Below, one piece after another: positions 1 to 12,733 of a stretch of DNA of 64,000 nucleotides. Source of the DNA: Polyodon spathula. Taxonomy: Eukaryota > Chordata > Actinopteri > Acipenseriformes > Polyodontidae. The stretch covers positions 58,961,684 through 59,025,683 of the forward strand of contig NC_054538.1 in NCBI RefSeq assembly GCF_017654505.1. The letters are read 5' to 3'. Within the stretch, counting starts at the first letter, position 1. Every line of letters starts with the position of its first letter. The position numbers and the translations under genes were made by a program. The notes below the pieces were generated by a model. The model searched no databases, was not told the DNA's origin, and saw only the letters and a program-made list of their open reading frames with translations.

Positions 1-71
<71 letters not shown>
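1..71. repeat. (AT)n microsatellite
   Basis: Uninterrupted AT dinucleotide tract at the left edge of the window, so its true length is unknown. Confidence 0.97.
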
Positions 72-74
<3 letters not shown>

Positions 75-1260
75 CACAGTAATACAGTACTCCTTAAAGA
101 CAGTGAAAGGCAATGAGGCAGGTGAAAGAATCACAAAGACGGCAATTTAGAAAGGGAAAGCTTTATGTAATAGCACAGTACATCATTTTAAGTACTATTG
201 CAAGCCAAACATTATTTTAGTAACCTTAATCACAGAACTATAATTTGTCAATTTTAATGCATATTTACCATTAAGCACAATAGCAGTACTTCATACCTTC
301 TGGCCAAATGCTAAGCGTCTGACTACACAGTTGTGTGATTCTTACAATTTATGATCTATATTTTTTCAATCTAGCAACAAAGCAATCAGGGTGGCTCAAT
401 AGTGCTAAATATCAGAGGGCTGCAGATTAGCTCCACCATTTGGCTAAAGATCTTCCTTGAGGTATAAAAAGAATAGGATGGAGGTTTTATGTTTGTTCTT
501 TTCAATTGATTTTTTTTGTTTCCTTCAAAACATTTTTTTTTCTTTTTGTTTCCCCGTACTCATCTATTGCAGGATCAATGTTGACACTACTGTAAATGTT
601 TGGGACAAACAACCCCTTATTAACATGTCAGCCAGTTAATTTTTGTATCACCTTCATTGCGCTGTTTACCTTACCAACCTTCCCAGGGTTACTTGTACAA
701 AATGATATTTGTACAAATATCCAAAAAAAATAAAAAAAATATACAAAACATATGATTCCTTATTTCCACAGGCAGCAGCTCAGGTCCTCAATGTTAACAT
801 TTTCTAGATGCTCTACTCTTGAAGGCAACTCCTTCAACCAAGCAGTACCTTCCTATCTGCCTAGGGAAATGAGGAGTGCTGCTGCTGATGTTCCCATTTT
901 AAAAGTCTCTAGTGATTAGATAGCTAACTTTCCTGGTGGTTATTCTGTATTTCGCTTTAAATCATTATAAAAGTTTATAACTACTAATTGCATTGTGCAT
1001 ATTTTACGGAACTTCTGAGTTCTTGGATTAAGGAGATAAACATGATCTAGTTGCAATACAAATTAGTAAATTGTCCTGAGGGAACAAAGACAAAAAACAA
1101 AACAAAAAAACAGCAGTGAGTTGCAAGTAGTTTAGTTTTGTTACTGATCCGCAATGGGCATCAGAGTACAAATGCCCAAGACAATCAACAGCTCTACCAC
1201 TCCTACTGGGAACTGCTGCAATACTGACTTGTAAAAATGTAATATGAGTGATGTAAAGCA
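72..1260. other. AT-rich stretch without recognisable features
   Basis: Both strands are broken by frequent stops. I see no protein family, RNA gene or repeat in it. Short poly-T and poly-A runs are the only simple sequence. Confidence 0.6.

Positions 1261-1265
<5 letters not shown>

Positions 1266-1325
<60 letters not shown>
1266..1325. repeat. (TA)n microsatellite
   Basis: About 60 bases of pure TA directly abut the 5' side of the SINE that follows. Confidence 0.97.
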
Positions 1326-1331
<6 letters not shown>

Positions 1332-1575
1332 CGTCACGTCAGTGTCCCAATTCTTCCAGAAGGCCAAAGTTTAGGTCCCCCGCTACCACTGACTCACTGT
1401 GTGACCCTGATCAAGTCACTTAACCTCCTTGTGCTCCATCCTGCGGATGAGATGTTAAATCAATGTCCTGTTGTAAGTGACTCTGCATATAATGCAGTTC
1501 ACAGCCTACCTCTGTAAAGCGCTTTGTGATGGTGGTCCACTATGAAAGGCGCTATATAAAAATAAAAATATTATT
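1326..1575 (+). mobile_element. SINE with an L2-like LINE 3' tail
   Basis: The 3' part reads as a hallmark fish SINE/LINE tail: a GTAAAGCGCTTTGTGATGG block, a CCACTATGAAAGGCGCTATA block, then an A/T-rich end. The same two blocks, with a few changes, form the 3' end of the minus-strand L2-like LINE at 44346-44400. Known SINE biology is that a tail shared with a LINE lets the LINE's reverse transcriptase copy the SINE. The head has no obvious intact tRNA-type A and B boxes, so the 5' end may be truncated or overwritten by the microsatellite. Confidence 0.65.
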
Positions 1576-1718
1576 TTATATATATATATTTTATATCTTT
1601 TTTTAAAGTTATCAAGGTATTTTCTTTTTTTTCTTCCATTTTCCCAGCAGAATTATATCACTTAAATAAAGAAGCCATGGTTAATTAAATGAAAGAACTG
1701 TAGAGGGATGCCCTAAAG

Positions 1719-2046
1719 CAGTGGTACTCAACTCTGGCCCTCGAGATCCAGTCCAGTCCAGATTTTTAAGAACATAAGAAAGTTTACAAACGAGAGGAGG
1801 CCATTCAGCCCATCTTGCTCGTTTGGTTGTTAGTAGCTTATTGATCCCAGAATCTCATCAAGCAGCTTCTTGAAGGATCCCAGGGTGTCAGCTTCAACAA
1901 CATTACTGGGGAGTTAGTTCCAAACCCTCACAATTCTCTGTGTAAAAAAAAAAAAAAAGAAAAGCAGGTTCTAATGTAGTTAATTGAAGCTGCTAAGAGG
2001 CAATCCACTGGACTGGATCTTGAGGGCCAGAGTTGAGTACCACTGC
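1719..2046. mobile_element. Palindromic hAT-type MITE, split by a second repeat
   Basis: The element starts CAGTGGTACTCAACTCTGGC and ends with the near-perfect reverse complement, GAGTTGAGTACCACTG. The matching arms are nearly 40 bp and include a GATCCAGTCCAG block. CAGTG-type ends suggest the hAT superfamily. The flanking octamers, CCCTAAAG and CACCAAGG, match at only 5 of 8 positions, so the duplication is decayed or the assignment is imperfect. The interior is interrupted at 1768-1965. Confidence 0.6.
1768..1965 (+). mobile_element. Dispersed fish repeat nested in the MITE
   Basis: It begins near AAGAACATAAGAAAG, contains GAGGAGGCCATTCAGCCCAT and ends in an A-rich run at about 1943-1964. 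I recognise the block from fish sequences but cannot assign it firmly to a SINE or a LINE 3' end. It interrupts the MITE arms and is therefore younger than the MITE. Confidence 0.55.
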
Positions 2047-2049
2047 ACC

Positions 2050-3997
2050 AAGGGTTCTACACCATGCCCCACTCCACAGTGTCATAAAAACTGAAGACAA
2101 GTCTTTGAAAGAAAACATTTTATGTTATCGACTACCTAAAAAAGCATAATTTTGAGTTTTATTTTGGGTCAAATTCTCAATGATTAGAGATTGAACAAAT
2201 GGTGTGTCACTTCCAGGATATTAAAAGCCTGATGAGTCACTAATGTAAATCAGTTGTATTTAATGGATTGGATCTTTAAAAAAGGATGAACAAGTACATA
2301 GGAAAAGAAACATCATGTCTAGTATTAGTATCTCCTTTTGCTCTTTTGTATAAAAACAGCAAGCTAGTGTCAGAAAGGCAAGTGCCAAAGCCAACAAAAA
2401 AGTTCTCTTAAGTTCTGCAACCAATATGTAATTTGAAGTAGCCTTCCACAACACAAAAAATAGAAATAAAAAAATAGAAATGTAACACAATCATATACAT
2501 TTTCTTACTAATCACACATTTTAAAGAAACATATTCAGCAATAAAGGCACAGGTATATTGATGTGAAGCCAATTGTATTTCATTTGAACTTTTTCAACGC
2601 TGCAGACCTGTAAAACAACTCTATTTAAAAATCAGCAGAAAAGTTAACTGGTCAAGGGTATGCCCCTAAAGCAACGTGGGACAAATCACTTTGTATGCTG
2701 ATGGCTATTTGGTTATTTAAAGTAGTGAAAATATGTAGTTATATAGAATTTTGTATTCACCAACACTCTTTTTTATTTATCTCTTGTGGTTAAGGTTCTA
2801 TTTGTTTAATATTTCTTCCTGCTTCACACCGCCCCAATCAGACAACTACAGCAAATCAGTAAACTGTAGAGGTCTGATTAATGGAAACAATCCTCACGGG
2901 AAGTAATTCCGGTCCCCAGACAGGCGTGTGCTTTTGGTAACTAGCAGCCAAAACAATTAAAGTCCTTTAGCAACACTTTATTTAGACCTTTTTAATGTGT
3001 ATTCTTCCTTTTGCTCCTTCCTATCAGTTCCACTGATGAATTAGAACCCCATTAGATATGAATCTACTGAAGGGATCAGACGTTAGACACATCTTGAAAA
3101 GCTGATTTTGAAACATGTTCACCCAAAGACACCAGTCTGTCAGTGTCTTATCTGTTCACGGTTCAGCTACTGAACCAGTCCTATCAGTGCAGGCCCTAGA
3201 TATATCAATCATACATCATTTGCTGGGGAAAGATAGTCTGTGACCAAGCATTTCCAATTATTGCCTCCTCTAAGCCAGGCTTATTCCAGTTTTCATCATA
3301 GAGGTAGCTAATACACATATTAACTCAGTTTGGAACACAAAAGAGTTGTCATACATATTATATTTTGGTCTGATTTCACAGACCATGATTAACACTAATG
3401 TTACCTTTGGTAAGTTAACTATATGATTAGTGCTGATGAAATCTAGATGTTTTACAATAAAACTAGTTGGTATAATGCTGTTAAACATTTTGGCTGAAAT
3501 GTTTGAATTTACAAAACTAAAGATTTAGACAGAATTTAAGGTCAATGGTGATGGAAAATAGAATTTCCTTCACATGTCTGACAGTGAGAAAGACACCACG
3601 ATACAAAGACTATGAGAAACAGTTTTGTTCCGCTGCAAGTGCAGTGTTTTGTATATGTTAATCCCATGCCTTTGAGGTGTAATTGGAAATAATGGGTCCT
3701 GTCACTTTCAGGATTTAGGTAACAGGCATGGAGGAGACAAAATTATCATAAAAGCCCAGAAGATTTGCAAAGTGTTGTTGCACACTAAAGGATTAAAACA
3801 ACAATTGTCTGTAAATATTTGCTTTATCGATTGAACTGTCATTTATAGTAAAATGAGTTACAGAAGACGCTGTGTTTTCAAGTAAATATGAAACACTTAA
3901 AAAGGACCATACATAACAGAAATTGATTTAGGGCCAGTTCCACAAGTGTTGTTTTAAAGCACAAGGGCCTGGGTTGTTTGTTTAAACAATACACTTC
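2050..3997. other. Unique-looking AT-rich stretch
   Basis: I see no coding frame longer than chance, no inverted repeats of note and no simple-sequence tract. Confidence 0.55.
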
Positions 3998-4478
3998 AGG
4001 CCCCTTCCACACTGGCCCTCCTACCCAATTCTGGCTACCCAGGTCACAATCCTACGTAATTTGAAGCCACGTACCCAGGTTGACCCAGGACGGCAACGAC
4101 CCACCTTAGGATGTGGGTCGACATGCTTTGATCTGGGTCGAGCGAGACAAAATGCATGATGACGTTCATAAGCGGATGAAGTAACAAACAGCCATGTCTG
4201 TATGAAGGTTTCACTTCCACAAGGAACACTTCTATTTATTTTGCCATGAGTAAGACTGCAGCAGGATTGATTTGCTCAAATCATTATTTGGGCCGATGAT
4301 TCAATCAGGAAAGCGTCTGTAACAAGCTGCTTCCGGGTCATTGCGTACAAGCATTGTGCACTTGCTTCTTTCACTCAGGTTGACGTTGCTTCTTCAAATA
4401 GTAATGAGAAATCACGTATTCCAAACCGCATAACACCTGGTCGCTGCCTGGGTAGAGCATGCCAGTGTGAAAGAGGCT
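3998..4478. mobile_element. Non-autonomous DNA transposon with short TIRs
   Basis: The left end, GGCCCCTTCCACACTGG, is mirrored on the right by CCAGTGTGAAAGAGGC. The interior is more GC-rich than its surroundings and has CCCAGGT/ACCTGGG-like words near both ends. No transposase is present. The end type resembles PIF/Harbinger-like MITEs, but the target duplication is not clear, so the superfamily is open. Confidence 0.55.
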
Positions 4479-5371
4479 TTATATTGTTTGCTTAGCCTTC
4501 CTATAGCTGCTTTGTTCTTGCTGCAGGGATACACAGACCTAGAAGTAAAAAAAGCCAAACATGCTATATTATGCTCAAGGATTTGTCAGATTTATGAGCA
4601 GAAATACAGCAGCTGTCATAAAAGTTCAAGAGGTTGCTTTATGTCCTAAAGCCCACAGGCTCAGATCTACAGTGTTTAATATTTTAAAACCGAAGATAAA
4701 GCAATTCAGTGCTTTGATATGTTGATGTAGTTTGAGTGACTGAACTAGTTTAGTTATGGGAAAAAAAAATGAAATCAATTGCAGCCTACTTAGATACATT
4801 GTCAATGCATGAAATCGCTTCAAGTGGTAAATAATGGGCATATCATTATATTAGTCATTTGCTATTAATTGTTTCAGCTAGGAGAAAAAAAAAAGATTAT
4901 TGGAGAAGTTACTGTAAGCGTGGTAGATATACTTTATTATTAAAAGATTACACTGTATACTGTACATTTATAATACAGTATAGGCTTACATGGACTGTAG
5001 TAGTAGCAAAGAGAATGATAGCGTAGGCCTTTTAGCTTTAGCAACATTATCACTGGTAAACACATGTCTCCCCATAGATTCCTAATCTGAAATCGATCAA
5101 AAAACAAAGAAACATGTTTTTTGTTGACCACAAAAGAACCCCTGTTCTTTTAATACCCAAAATAGAAAGGTGGTCTACAAAATAATCAACCTTGCAACAA
5201 AGCCTGTATAAATAAAGCAGATGAATATTAATGCTTTGTTCTTCAGGGAATGGACATAGCTCTTAAGAAGAGGCACTGTACTGGCAGGAGAATTGCAACT
5301 TACAAAAAGAAAAAAAACTAGGAAGGTATATTATTATCTCCTGAGTGGAATTAAGATGAAATTAGCGAGGA

Positions 5372-5393
5372 TTTTTTTTTTTTTTTTTTTTTT
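5372..5393. repeat. Poly-T run
   Basis: An A followed by about 22 consecutive T. Confidence 0.9.
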
Positions 5394-6398
5394 GCGGATA
5401 TAGAAAATTATAATGTTTTTGATGTTTTCCTGAGAATACAGTTGAATGCAGGTGAAGGTTGTATTTTTATTACAAAGCTGTGTGTTTGTAATGCAAATGA
5501 GGCCACATCAAAGATAGGGCAATTTGCATTTTTCAATGTGAGAAGTGGATTGTACTGATGATTCTTTCATTCAGTTGTTTTGATAGCCCTACACGTTACA
5601 CATGTACAAACTGAACATAGGCAGTTTTTGTCAGGCAGACAAAAATACAGCTTGAATAATGGTTTAATTGTGTCTCCTCCTTCAGTGTAAAAGTGCTTCA
5701 CAGAGATGAGGTAATGAGGTATTACATGAGGTAATACAGATTTATGTTTTAAGGGCCCATGAACCTGTTACTTGATATACACATATTTTACATAACATGT
5801 TATTTCACTTGAGGGATGCATTTCTTGGGATTGCATTGCAGTTTGCTCAATGAGTTGGGGCTGATGCTGCAATATTTTTCTTGTTTTGTTCAGTTGTGCT
5901 AGACAAGTGGTGAAAATAAGGTTTAGGGACTTTGGGGCACTTTTTTCAAGGTCTCTAAAGCCTAACTGACTTCCTATAAAATACAATATAAAAATAAGAG
6001 TTATGGCAAAGAACAGTGTGTCCTCCCCAATTGCAGATAATCATTGGGCCACTGCCTGAAGTAAAATCCTATACTACTGCAAACAATCATAATCTTACAA
6101 TGCAAAACAGCTATTATCCTTTGCATTTTCCTGAGAAAACAAAATGAAAAGAAAACTATCTCTCCGCTTTATATCAGATTAATCAAATCCCCCTCAGTAC
6201 AATTTTAATAACCTGTGTGGAATGGTGGATCAACAATAGCCTTGCTTTCTTCTTCGTCACAGTGTGAACAGATGTTGAAATTCCCAGTAGCTTGGTAGAC
6301 CATGGCTAGTATAATATTAATTGAGCTTCTGTCACTATTGTCTGGTGTTTACCCCAGATGATATCCTGACTGTGGAATTCTTTTGTTTTGAAATCTAT

Positions 6399-6416
6399 GG
6401 GGGGGGGGGGGGGGGG
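6399..6416. repeat. Poly-G run
   Basis: Eighteen consecutive G; its length is prone to sequencing error. Confidence 0.85.
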
Positions 6417-9400
6417 CGACGACATATAGATAGAATAAAACCTTAAACACCCTCAATGCAATTTGTTACAGAACGCTAATTGATGCCTTTAATAATTTGC
6501 ATGAATTCCATTATTCCTAGTCTGCTGACTATAAAGAAAGGAAAAAAAAAAAAAAGCTTTATATTAAGCATATGGGAGGGGGTGATTAAAAGTTTGTACT
6601 GTTGATTCAGTACAGAAAATATGAAGAACTAATGGCTGATTTGATTATTATTTTTAATTGCTAAATTGAACAGGTGTCTTCCAATAAATTATCTTGCAAT
6701 TACTCTCTTTGCCAGCTTACGTTTCAGGGCACACATGGCACCATTAAAAGTAAGAAACATGACAGCAGTTCTATTAAGCTCAATTAAGTGCATGCAAATG
6801 GTTTAGTATTTTAGCACTATCAAACTGTAATGTACTCTTATGTTGCTATTTCCTTGTCAAACAGCACATCAGCTCTTTGCATTCAGTAGATGCACTTCAA
6901 GGAGTCACCACTGTACAACACTGAAGTTTTAATCTGTTTAAATATACTGTAGCTAGTAGCAACATGAAAATACATCATATTTTGGATGCTAAATAAACAA
7001 TACACATCTATAATAGAATAAATAAATAAATATAAAATAAATGGTGCTGCTATATTTTAACAGACATTTTAATAACAACAAATGGGTTTCATAAATATGT
7101 AGTTATTTGTTTATCATGTGCAAGTAAAATAACATGATATTAAGTTAGTTGTTAATAGTTAATAAAGAAAAAGTTCCCATTGGAATCCTAGTTGATTATG
7201 TCCTCTATTATTCCTTATTGTATCCTTCTGATCACTCTAGCAAACTTTCTGGCTTGTTTACATTCCCTAAAAGTAGTTTCAGATGCAGACACACACACTC
7301 TCACTTTAGAAAAATGTAAACTCATAAACTCATCTCTTTTGTTTCAAATCGTGTTTACATTTTACACATGCACCTTTAATGTACGCATAACATAAGACAT
7401 AACGTAAAACATATTCCAGTACAAACAGGGATGGAATGAAGACTCCCACTAAAATTCTAAGCTTCAGTATGAACAGAATCGGGTGAAAGGTAAAACCTTG
7501 ATTAGCTGCAATGTGAACAGCTTCCATTCAGAAAATGTTTTATTTATTTATTTATTTATTTTGTATTTGTATCAAAACAAACAAAACAATAAAATGTAAC
7601 TGCTTATAATATTATGTTCTGTAAATATATATATAGGCTGAACAAAGACAGATGCAATATATAATGAGTGCTAATTGAGAGGTATACTGTAGATGTGAGC
7701 TAGGCTTAATGCTTTACTTTCTTTTTGAATGCATTTACCAATGTTTTGCTTTTTATTTATTAACCAACAACAGCATTGACTGCAGTCCACTATTACAGTA
7801 AATGCCACCTTTATATGACAACCAACTGTCTATGGTGCATATATACAGTATTACTGTATCTGCTAGTCATGCCCATCCGTCTGTCTACCTGCCCCATTCT
7901 ACATGGTAAATACAATGAAGTTTTTATCATACAACCATAACCTCCTATACATGTTTCAGATTTAATTTGGCTGTTATCCAGTACTGTTATCCAGTACTGT
8001 GGAAATACTACACCCAGGGAAGTTCAGAATGCTGGGAGCATGCTAAACCCTTCCATTTCTTATTTTTTTGCCATAATACATGCAAAGCACACATTTAAGG
8101 CTTATATAATACAATTTTAGCTACAGTACCTGTTTCACATCAGCCAGGGAAATCAATTGTGACAAAGGGAAATTACATTTTTGTGTTATACAGTACATTT
8201 TCTTGATAATAGATGTCTGTCCTTTTTGACAGAAGTGGACTGAAGCAGTTCTTTACTTGCAAAAAATGTTTTGCAAATATAATTACTGTATGCAAACTTG
8301 CATTGCCTGTTGCCGTCCATCCCATTTTATTTTTTAAACAACATCATCTTTATACATTTTAACAATACCTCAGGCCAGCTCTTGCAGCTGCTTTTCAAGT
8401 CAAGGCATTGTCAGCAATATCTAACTAAAGTTTAGCTTATAAAAGTCAACTCTGTGAAATCAACATTTATACTTGCAATTAAGACATCTTATTTAGAATC
8501 CAGACAGGCCTACTAAAGTACAGTGCCTGTTTTATTGCAACATGAAATATTTTCATCACATTTAGAATTATGTAATCTTTAGCCATACGTGGATGCTAAA
8601 TAGAATTTTACTCTGAAACCCAAACCTACTAAGGACAGGCAAATAAATCTAATTTGGACCTTTTGGCCTAAAATGAGCCAATGAAAGCAGGATGAATACA
8701 GTAAGAATTAAAATATATTAATGGACAGGAGTCATATGACAGACCATAGCTCTTCTCTTGGTTTGAATGCAAAGCTTTTTACTAAAAAGGTAAAGTGTTT
8801 CCCTTCCTACTGTATGTGTTATGCAAAGTCTTTCATACAACATACTCTGACAGTTTTCTGGTTTTATCTTTAATTTATCTTAAATTTATCTTAATTATAA
8901 TGTGTTTTAGTTCTATTGTGCATATTTATTAACACAGACAATGTTAACCACCACCACCTCCACCCACTGCTTTTGAAAGAAACGGCATCCAAATTTTTAG
9001 GTAATTGTTAGACAAATAATTTGTATCATTCAGTTGCAGATGATTCCTGTCTATGTGCAGGACAACTACTTCTAACCGGCACATTGCAGACTAATCAGTT
9101 ATGAACCGAGGTTTGAGCACATCAAGGTTGAACTCAGTTGGAGCACACTTTATCTGAAACATATGCGACCAACTGCGTGCAACACAGCCAACACAGCAGA
9201 ACAGGAGCACTGACAAAGAAGATTAATGAAGCACCTTTCTTTAATTGATGGCATTCAAAGCATGCTTCCCTCAGCCTTTCATCTGTCAGCTGGCTTCGCC
9301 TGCAGCAGGTGGCTGTGCACCGCCGCTCATTGGAATGAAGTGGACCACAGCACTCATTCCTCTTGGCTCTGATTTCTGCATCTTGCTGATTATTATTTTG

Positions 9401-10014
9401 TTGTACCCTGACTGTGTATGAGATGCAGATTCAAATCAGTTTTCTTATTTGAGCAATTTATGCATTCTTATTTTGATGCAATTGTTTTTTCATTTCTTTT
9501 ACTGACTCACTGTACTCCAGATATTGTTAATTTTCTCTGGAGGGATGCCCTGTATGTTTTGTTAACGTTCTCTGTAGCGCTGTACTGTAGAGATTGTCCA
9601 TGTACGCCATTGACAGTTGAGGTGCTGTCATACTTTTTTCAGATAGAATAACATAAAATACCATATGTTTATAACAGCTTATTTTTTAATTTTTCATAAT
9701 TTTTCATATTTACACTCCTCACATTGGTACACTTGTTGGTAGGCCTATTAGCAATTTATTACACAATAAAAATATGTAAACAACTTTCTTATCGTAAATA
9801 AACAAAACAAATAAATATTAATTGTTATTATGTCATAGAGAAAGGTTTTGACAAAAATAGCAGGTAATCAAAACAATAAACAACGATTCGGATCAAGCAC
9901 AACACATCCCGAAAAAAACAAACAAAAAAAAAACAGAGAGAAAGAGACATCATATCTGGGTAAACATGTGGTGAGGGTGAAGGCGGTGAGGAAAATGTAG
10001 GTCAATGATCCTTG

Positions 10015-10376
10015 TCATGTCTGTGCTTGGGCGTCTCCTCGACTGGATGATTTCTGCCTTGTGTGATATTTTCTAGAAGCTGCGAGATGAGGCATGATCT
10101 TTTTTTTAGATGTAGTTTTGTGGAGAATGAAGGCGATCAACAGAGCCATGTCAAGCAAATGGAACAATAACTTTTTGTACCACTTGAGAGACTTTGTTGC
10201 ACAATCGACAAAACTAAGTCTTCGCTGGACGCCTGTAACTTGATGTTGAATATAAATATTCTTCACTGAGACACTCCCTGATACCTGATTCAGTAGAAAT
10301 TTAAATCGGAACCAGAATTCAATATAATTTCTAGTACTTCTTCCCCACAGAGCATTTTTTCCTGTTTTACAGACAT
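10015..10376 (-). pseudogene. piggyBac-type transposase, internally deleted
   Basis: On the minus strand a start codon at 10374-10376 opens a short frame with GEEVLEIILNS, which resembles the acidic N-terminus of PGBD-like transposases. It stops after about 28 codons. Directly downstream, 10266-10015 reads KSLKWYKKLLFHLLDMALL, the typical segment near the transposase C-terminus where conserved W/K/F residues precede NAFILYK-like sequence. The catalytic DDD core, normally some 300-400 residues, is absent, so N-terminus and C-terminus are joined by deletion. The cysteine-rich C-terminal finger is not seen. It cannot encode an active enzyme. Confidence 0.7.
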
Positions 10377-10600
10377 TGTTGACGTTTTGTGACTGGGTTT
10401 GTTATGTGTAAATATCTGGCAGATGGCACAAGAAACTACAAGGTGTTACTAGTGTTACAATATCACAGTTTTGTAGACTCAATAATTCAAGTTCAAAGTT
10501 CAAGTTCAAAGCCCAGAATTTGCAAAACGTACCGGTACATTCGTACTCCCTGGGGACCATTAATTCAATGACGTACCAGTACGTTCGTACTACTCAAAGG
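10020..10600 (-). mobile_element. Internally deleted piggyBac element, right end defined
   Basis: The minus-strand element starts CCCTTTGAGTAGTACGAACG at 10600, next to a TTAC that fits a mutated TTAA target. CCCTTTG-type ends and TTAA targets are standard for piggyBac. It carries the transposase remnants at 10015-10376. The other terminus was not found, so the left boundary is approximate. Confidence 0.55.
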
Positions 10601-10667
10601 GTTACGGACACCACTGTACTCGATATACAGTATGAATGTTTGTGTGTATGTATGTATGGGTGTATGT

Positions 10668-11612
10668 ATTGTGGCAAAGTGGTAGTGAGACACTATAATA
10701 ATTAAAATATAATTTATTGGAGGTTGGGTCGAGACGATTAATTTATACTTTGTTGAAAAAAATACAATTTTTTTTTTTTGTTGGTCAGTTGTACTTTGGG
10801 TGTCTACCACTAATGGCTACTGTCGAGTGAAGGCTGTAGTGGATTGCTAAGACTGAGTCAGACAGATTGGGTCCCACGTCTTTTAGGTATATAAGGAGAA
10901 TGGCAGGACTCAGTAAGGGGTGAACCAGGAAGTACTGACATGGTGCATGTGTTGCATCGAACTACGACCGGTGAGAACCAATGAACGAAAAATACCTGCT
11001 TTAGCTGGTTTATTGTTTAGTGCTACAATTGTGCATTGATAGTGAAGAAAACCACAAAGAGTTATTATTTTGGAAAGAGTTCAGTTAGCACGGGGACGGT
11101 GCTCACTAAACAGAAGAAATAAATACATAAAATTAAACTGTGGACAAGGATTTTAAACAATACTTGTTCGAAGTACGTGTTGGTGTGTTTGACACAAAGC
11201 TTGAAAAACCTGGACTGGATTTAGAATCTCTGGATCAGGACACACTGGAAGAAACACAGAACCCAGTGATTTACCAAAGAGAATAATGTGAGTACCACTT
11301 TGAACCTCATCCTTATATTATTTGAGTTGGTAAACTTGTGGTTTTATTAGTGTTTGTGCAAAAGACAAAGGATATGCAAAGCATAGTGTTGTTTGGAAAA
11401 GTGTTTTTATTATTCAGGACCCTGAAAAGAGAAGGAAAGACATAATTAATCAAAGGAAAATGCAACAACTCAATAAAGCAATAATACAGTTCTGTTGTTA
11501 CTTACCAGTTTACTCTGTGTTGGAAGTTGCTCTGGGGAACCACGTGGTGTAGCCCTGGAAATCAATACACTTTACAACCCTACGTCTTACCACAAGGGGC
11601 AGTCGTGAGACA
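10668..11612 (+). mobile_element. Probable solitary LTR
   Basis: A TATA box (GGTATATAAGGAG, about 10887) lies upstream of a polyadenylation signal (CTCAATAAAGC, about 11470), as in an LTR with a long R region. The proposed ends are TGTGGCAAAG and GTGAGACACA. A direct duplication of the flanks was not found, and a motif CAA-GG-GCAGT-GAGACAC recurs near both ends. Boundaries are tentative, and it could instead be the 5' part of the retroelement that follows. Confidence 0.35.
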
Positions 11613-11932
11613 CATAACTGAAATAGAACACTAACCTTTGCCAGTCCTTCAGAGTCGTGGTCTTTCTTATCGTGAGGTCCTGAAAACTACTACACTACAC
11701 AAAACTGTAATAATAAGCACGTCAGGTGGCTTATTCCATTACATATGTTAACCAAGTGTGGTTCAGGGGCGGGAGCTGGGCTCCAGCCTATCCTTTTATC
11801 TCCCTATCATCAATCAAATCTACTTCCTATTTGAATCATTAGTCACACCTTATGCAGTTGTCTTGTGTTTTTTGTTTACGTTCAATCTAAGCGACTGTAA
11901 AACCCCCAGCTAAAAAAAAAAAACTCTCTTCC

Positions 11933-12576
11933 TTGGATTTAGAGGGTTTCGATAATAAGTTCATGTCTGTATTCTCTGACAGCGTCAATCCAGGGTCTGA
12001 TCAGCCCACCACTCTTTGCTTTAGCAGGCTTCTCCGCAACATCCGAACAAGTGCCTCCCGAGCAGGATACCATACCACTACCAGCAGTTCAAGGAGTCCC
12101 TCTTCTGAGGGTCTGCATTATGGGACTGGACTCTCAACAAGCCGATAAAAACCGTCAGTGAAATCCCAGAAGGGAGCAATCGAGAATTCCTCTTCATTTT
12201 TTATTGCAAATCCATCTCAACAGAACCTATTTTTCCACCCAAGAAAACTCCCCTGCCTCATTTGGCTGTTCAGCGGCACAGGTCAGACAGCAGGCAGACT
12301 GTCTCAGAACAAGCTACTCATGCAGCCAGCCCATCAGACCAGCAGGCAGCCGCTCTAGCTAGCGAAACTCAGCAGGAACATTCTCAGATTTTTTATGAAA
12401 TAAAAATATTCATGCAACCACTCACAGACACCGGATCCTCAGTCAGTACCAAACTCAGCAATTTGGATAAATGGGTGTCCAATGCCAAGCGAGAGAAAGG
12501 TTCCACAGTTACAGTATTTTCCTTGATTTCTGCAGTAAACAGAGCCACCGCCACAGCAGCTACTTTTCGGTTTTAA
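11933..12576 (+). pseudogene. Upstream gag-like fragments of the DIRS/Ngaro element
   Basis: Overlapping short frames are rich in Ser, Gln and Thr, with a region at 12262-12576 that includes an LSNLDKWVSNAKREKGSTVT segment. They lie just before the recognisable gag block and probably belong to its N-terminal half, but I cannot match a domain with certainty. The frame changes more than once, so no full protein is possible. Confidence 0.4.
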
Positions 12577-12733
12577 ACCAACCCAGGTCCCTACAGTAGA
12601 GCCTCTGGTCTACAACCTTGTATCTGCAACAGCATATTTTTCCACAGCCTCAACCACTACCTGTCGTCAATCAATATCCCTGCACATTCTGCACAGCATA
12701 ATTGAAGGTAAGGAAATTAATCTGGTTTCTCTA

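Larger units (their letters stand above)
4479..9650. other. Long AT-rich stretch without genes
   Basis: Six-frame reading gives only short chance frames. It holds a T-run at 5372-5393, a G-run at 6399-6416 and a short TTTA tract near 7540. Two small patches that could be regulatory, at 5490-5530 and 9280-9312, are listed as findings only. Confidence 0.55.

Noticed and set aside
1768..1965. tRNA-derived SINE assignment
   Set aside because: I could not see convincing A and B boxes, so the class was left open.
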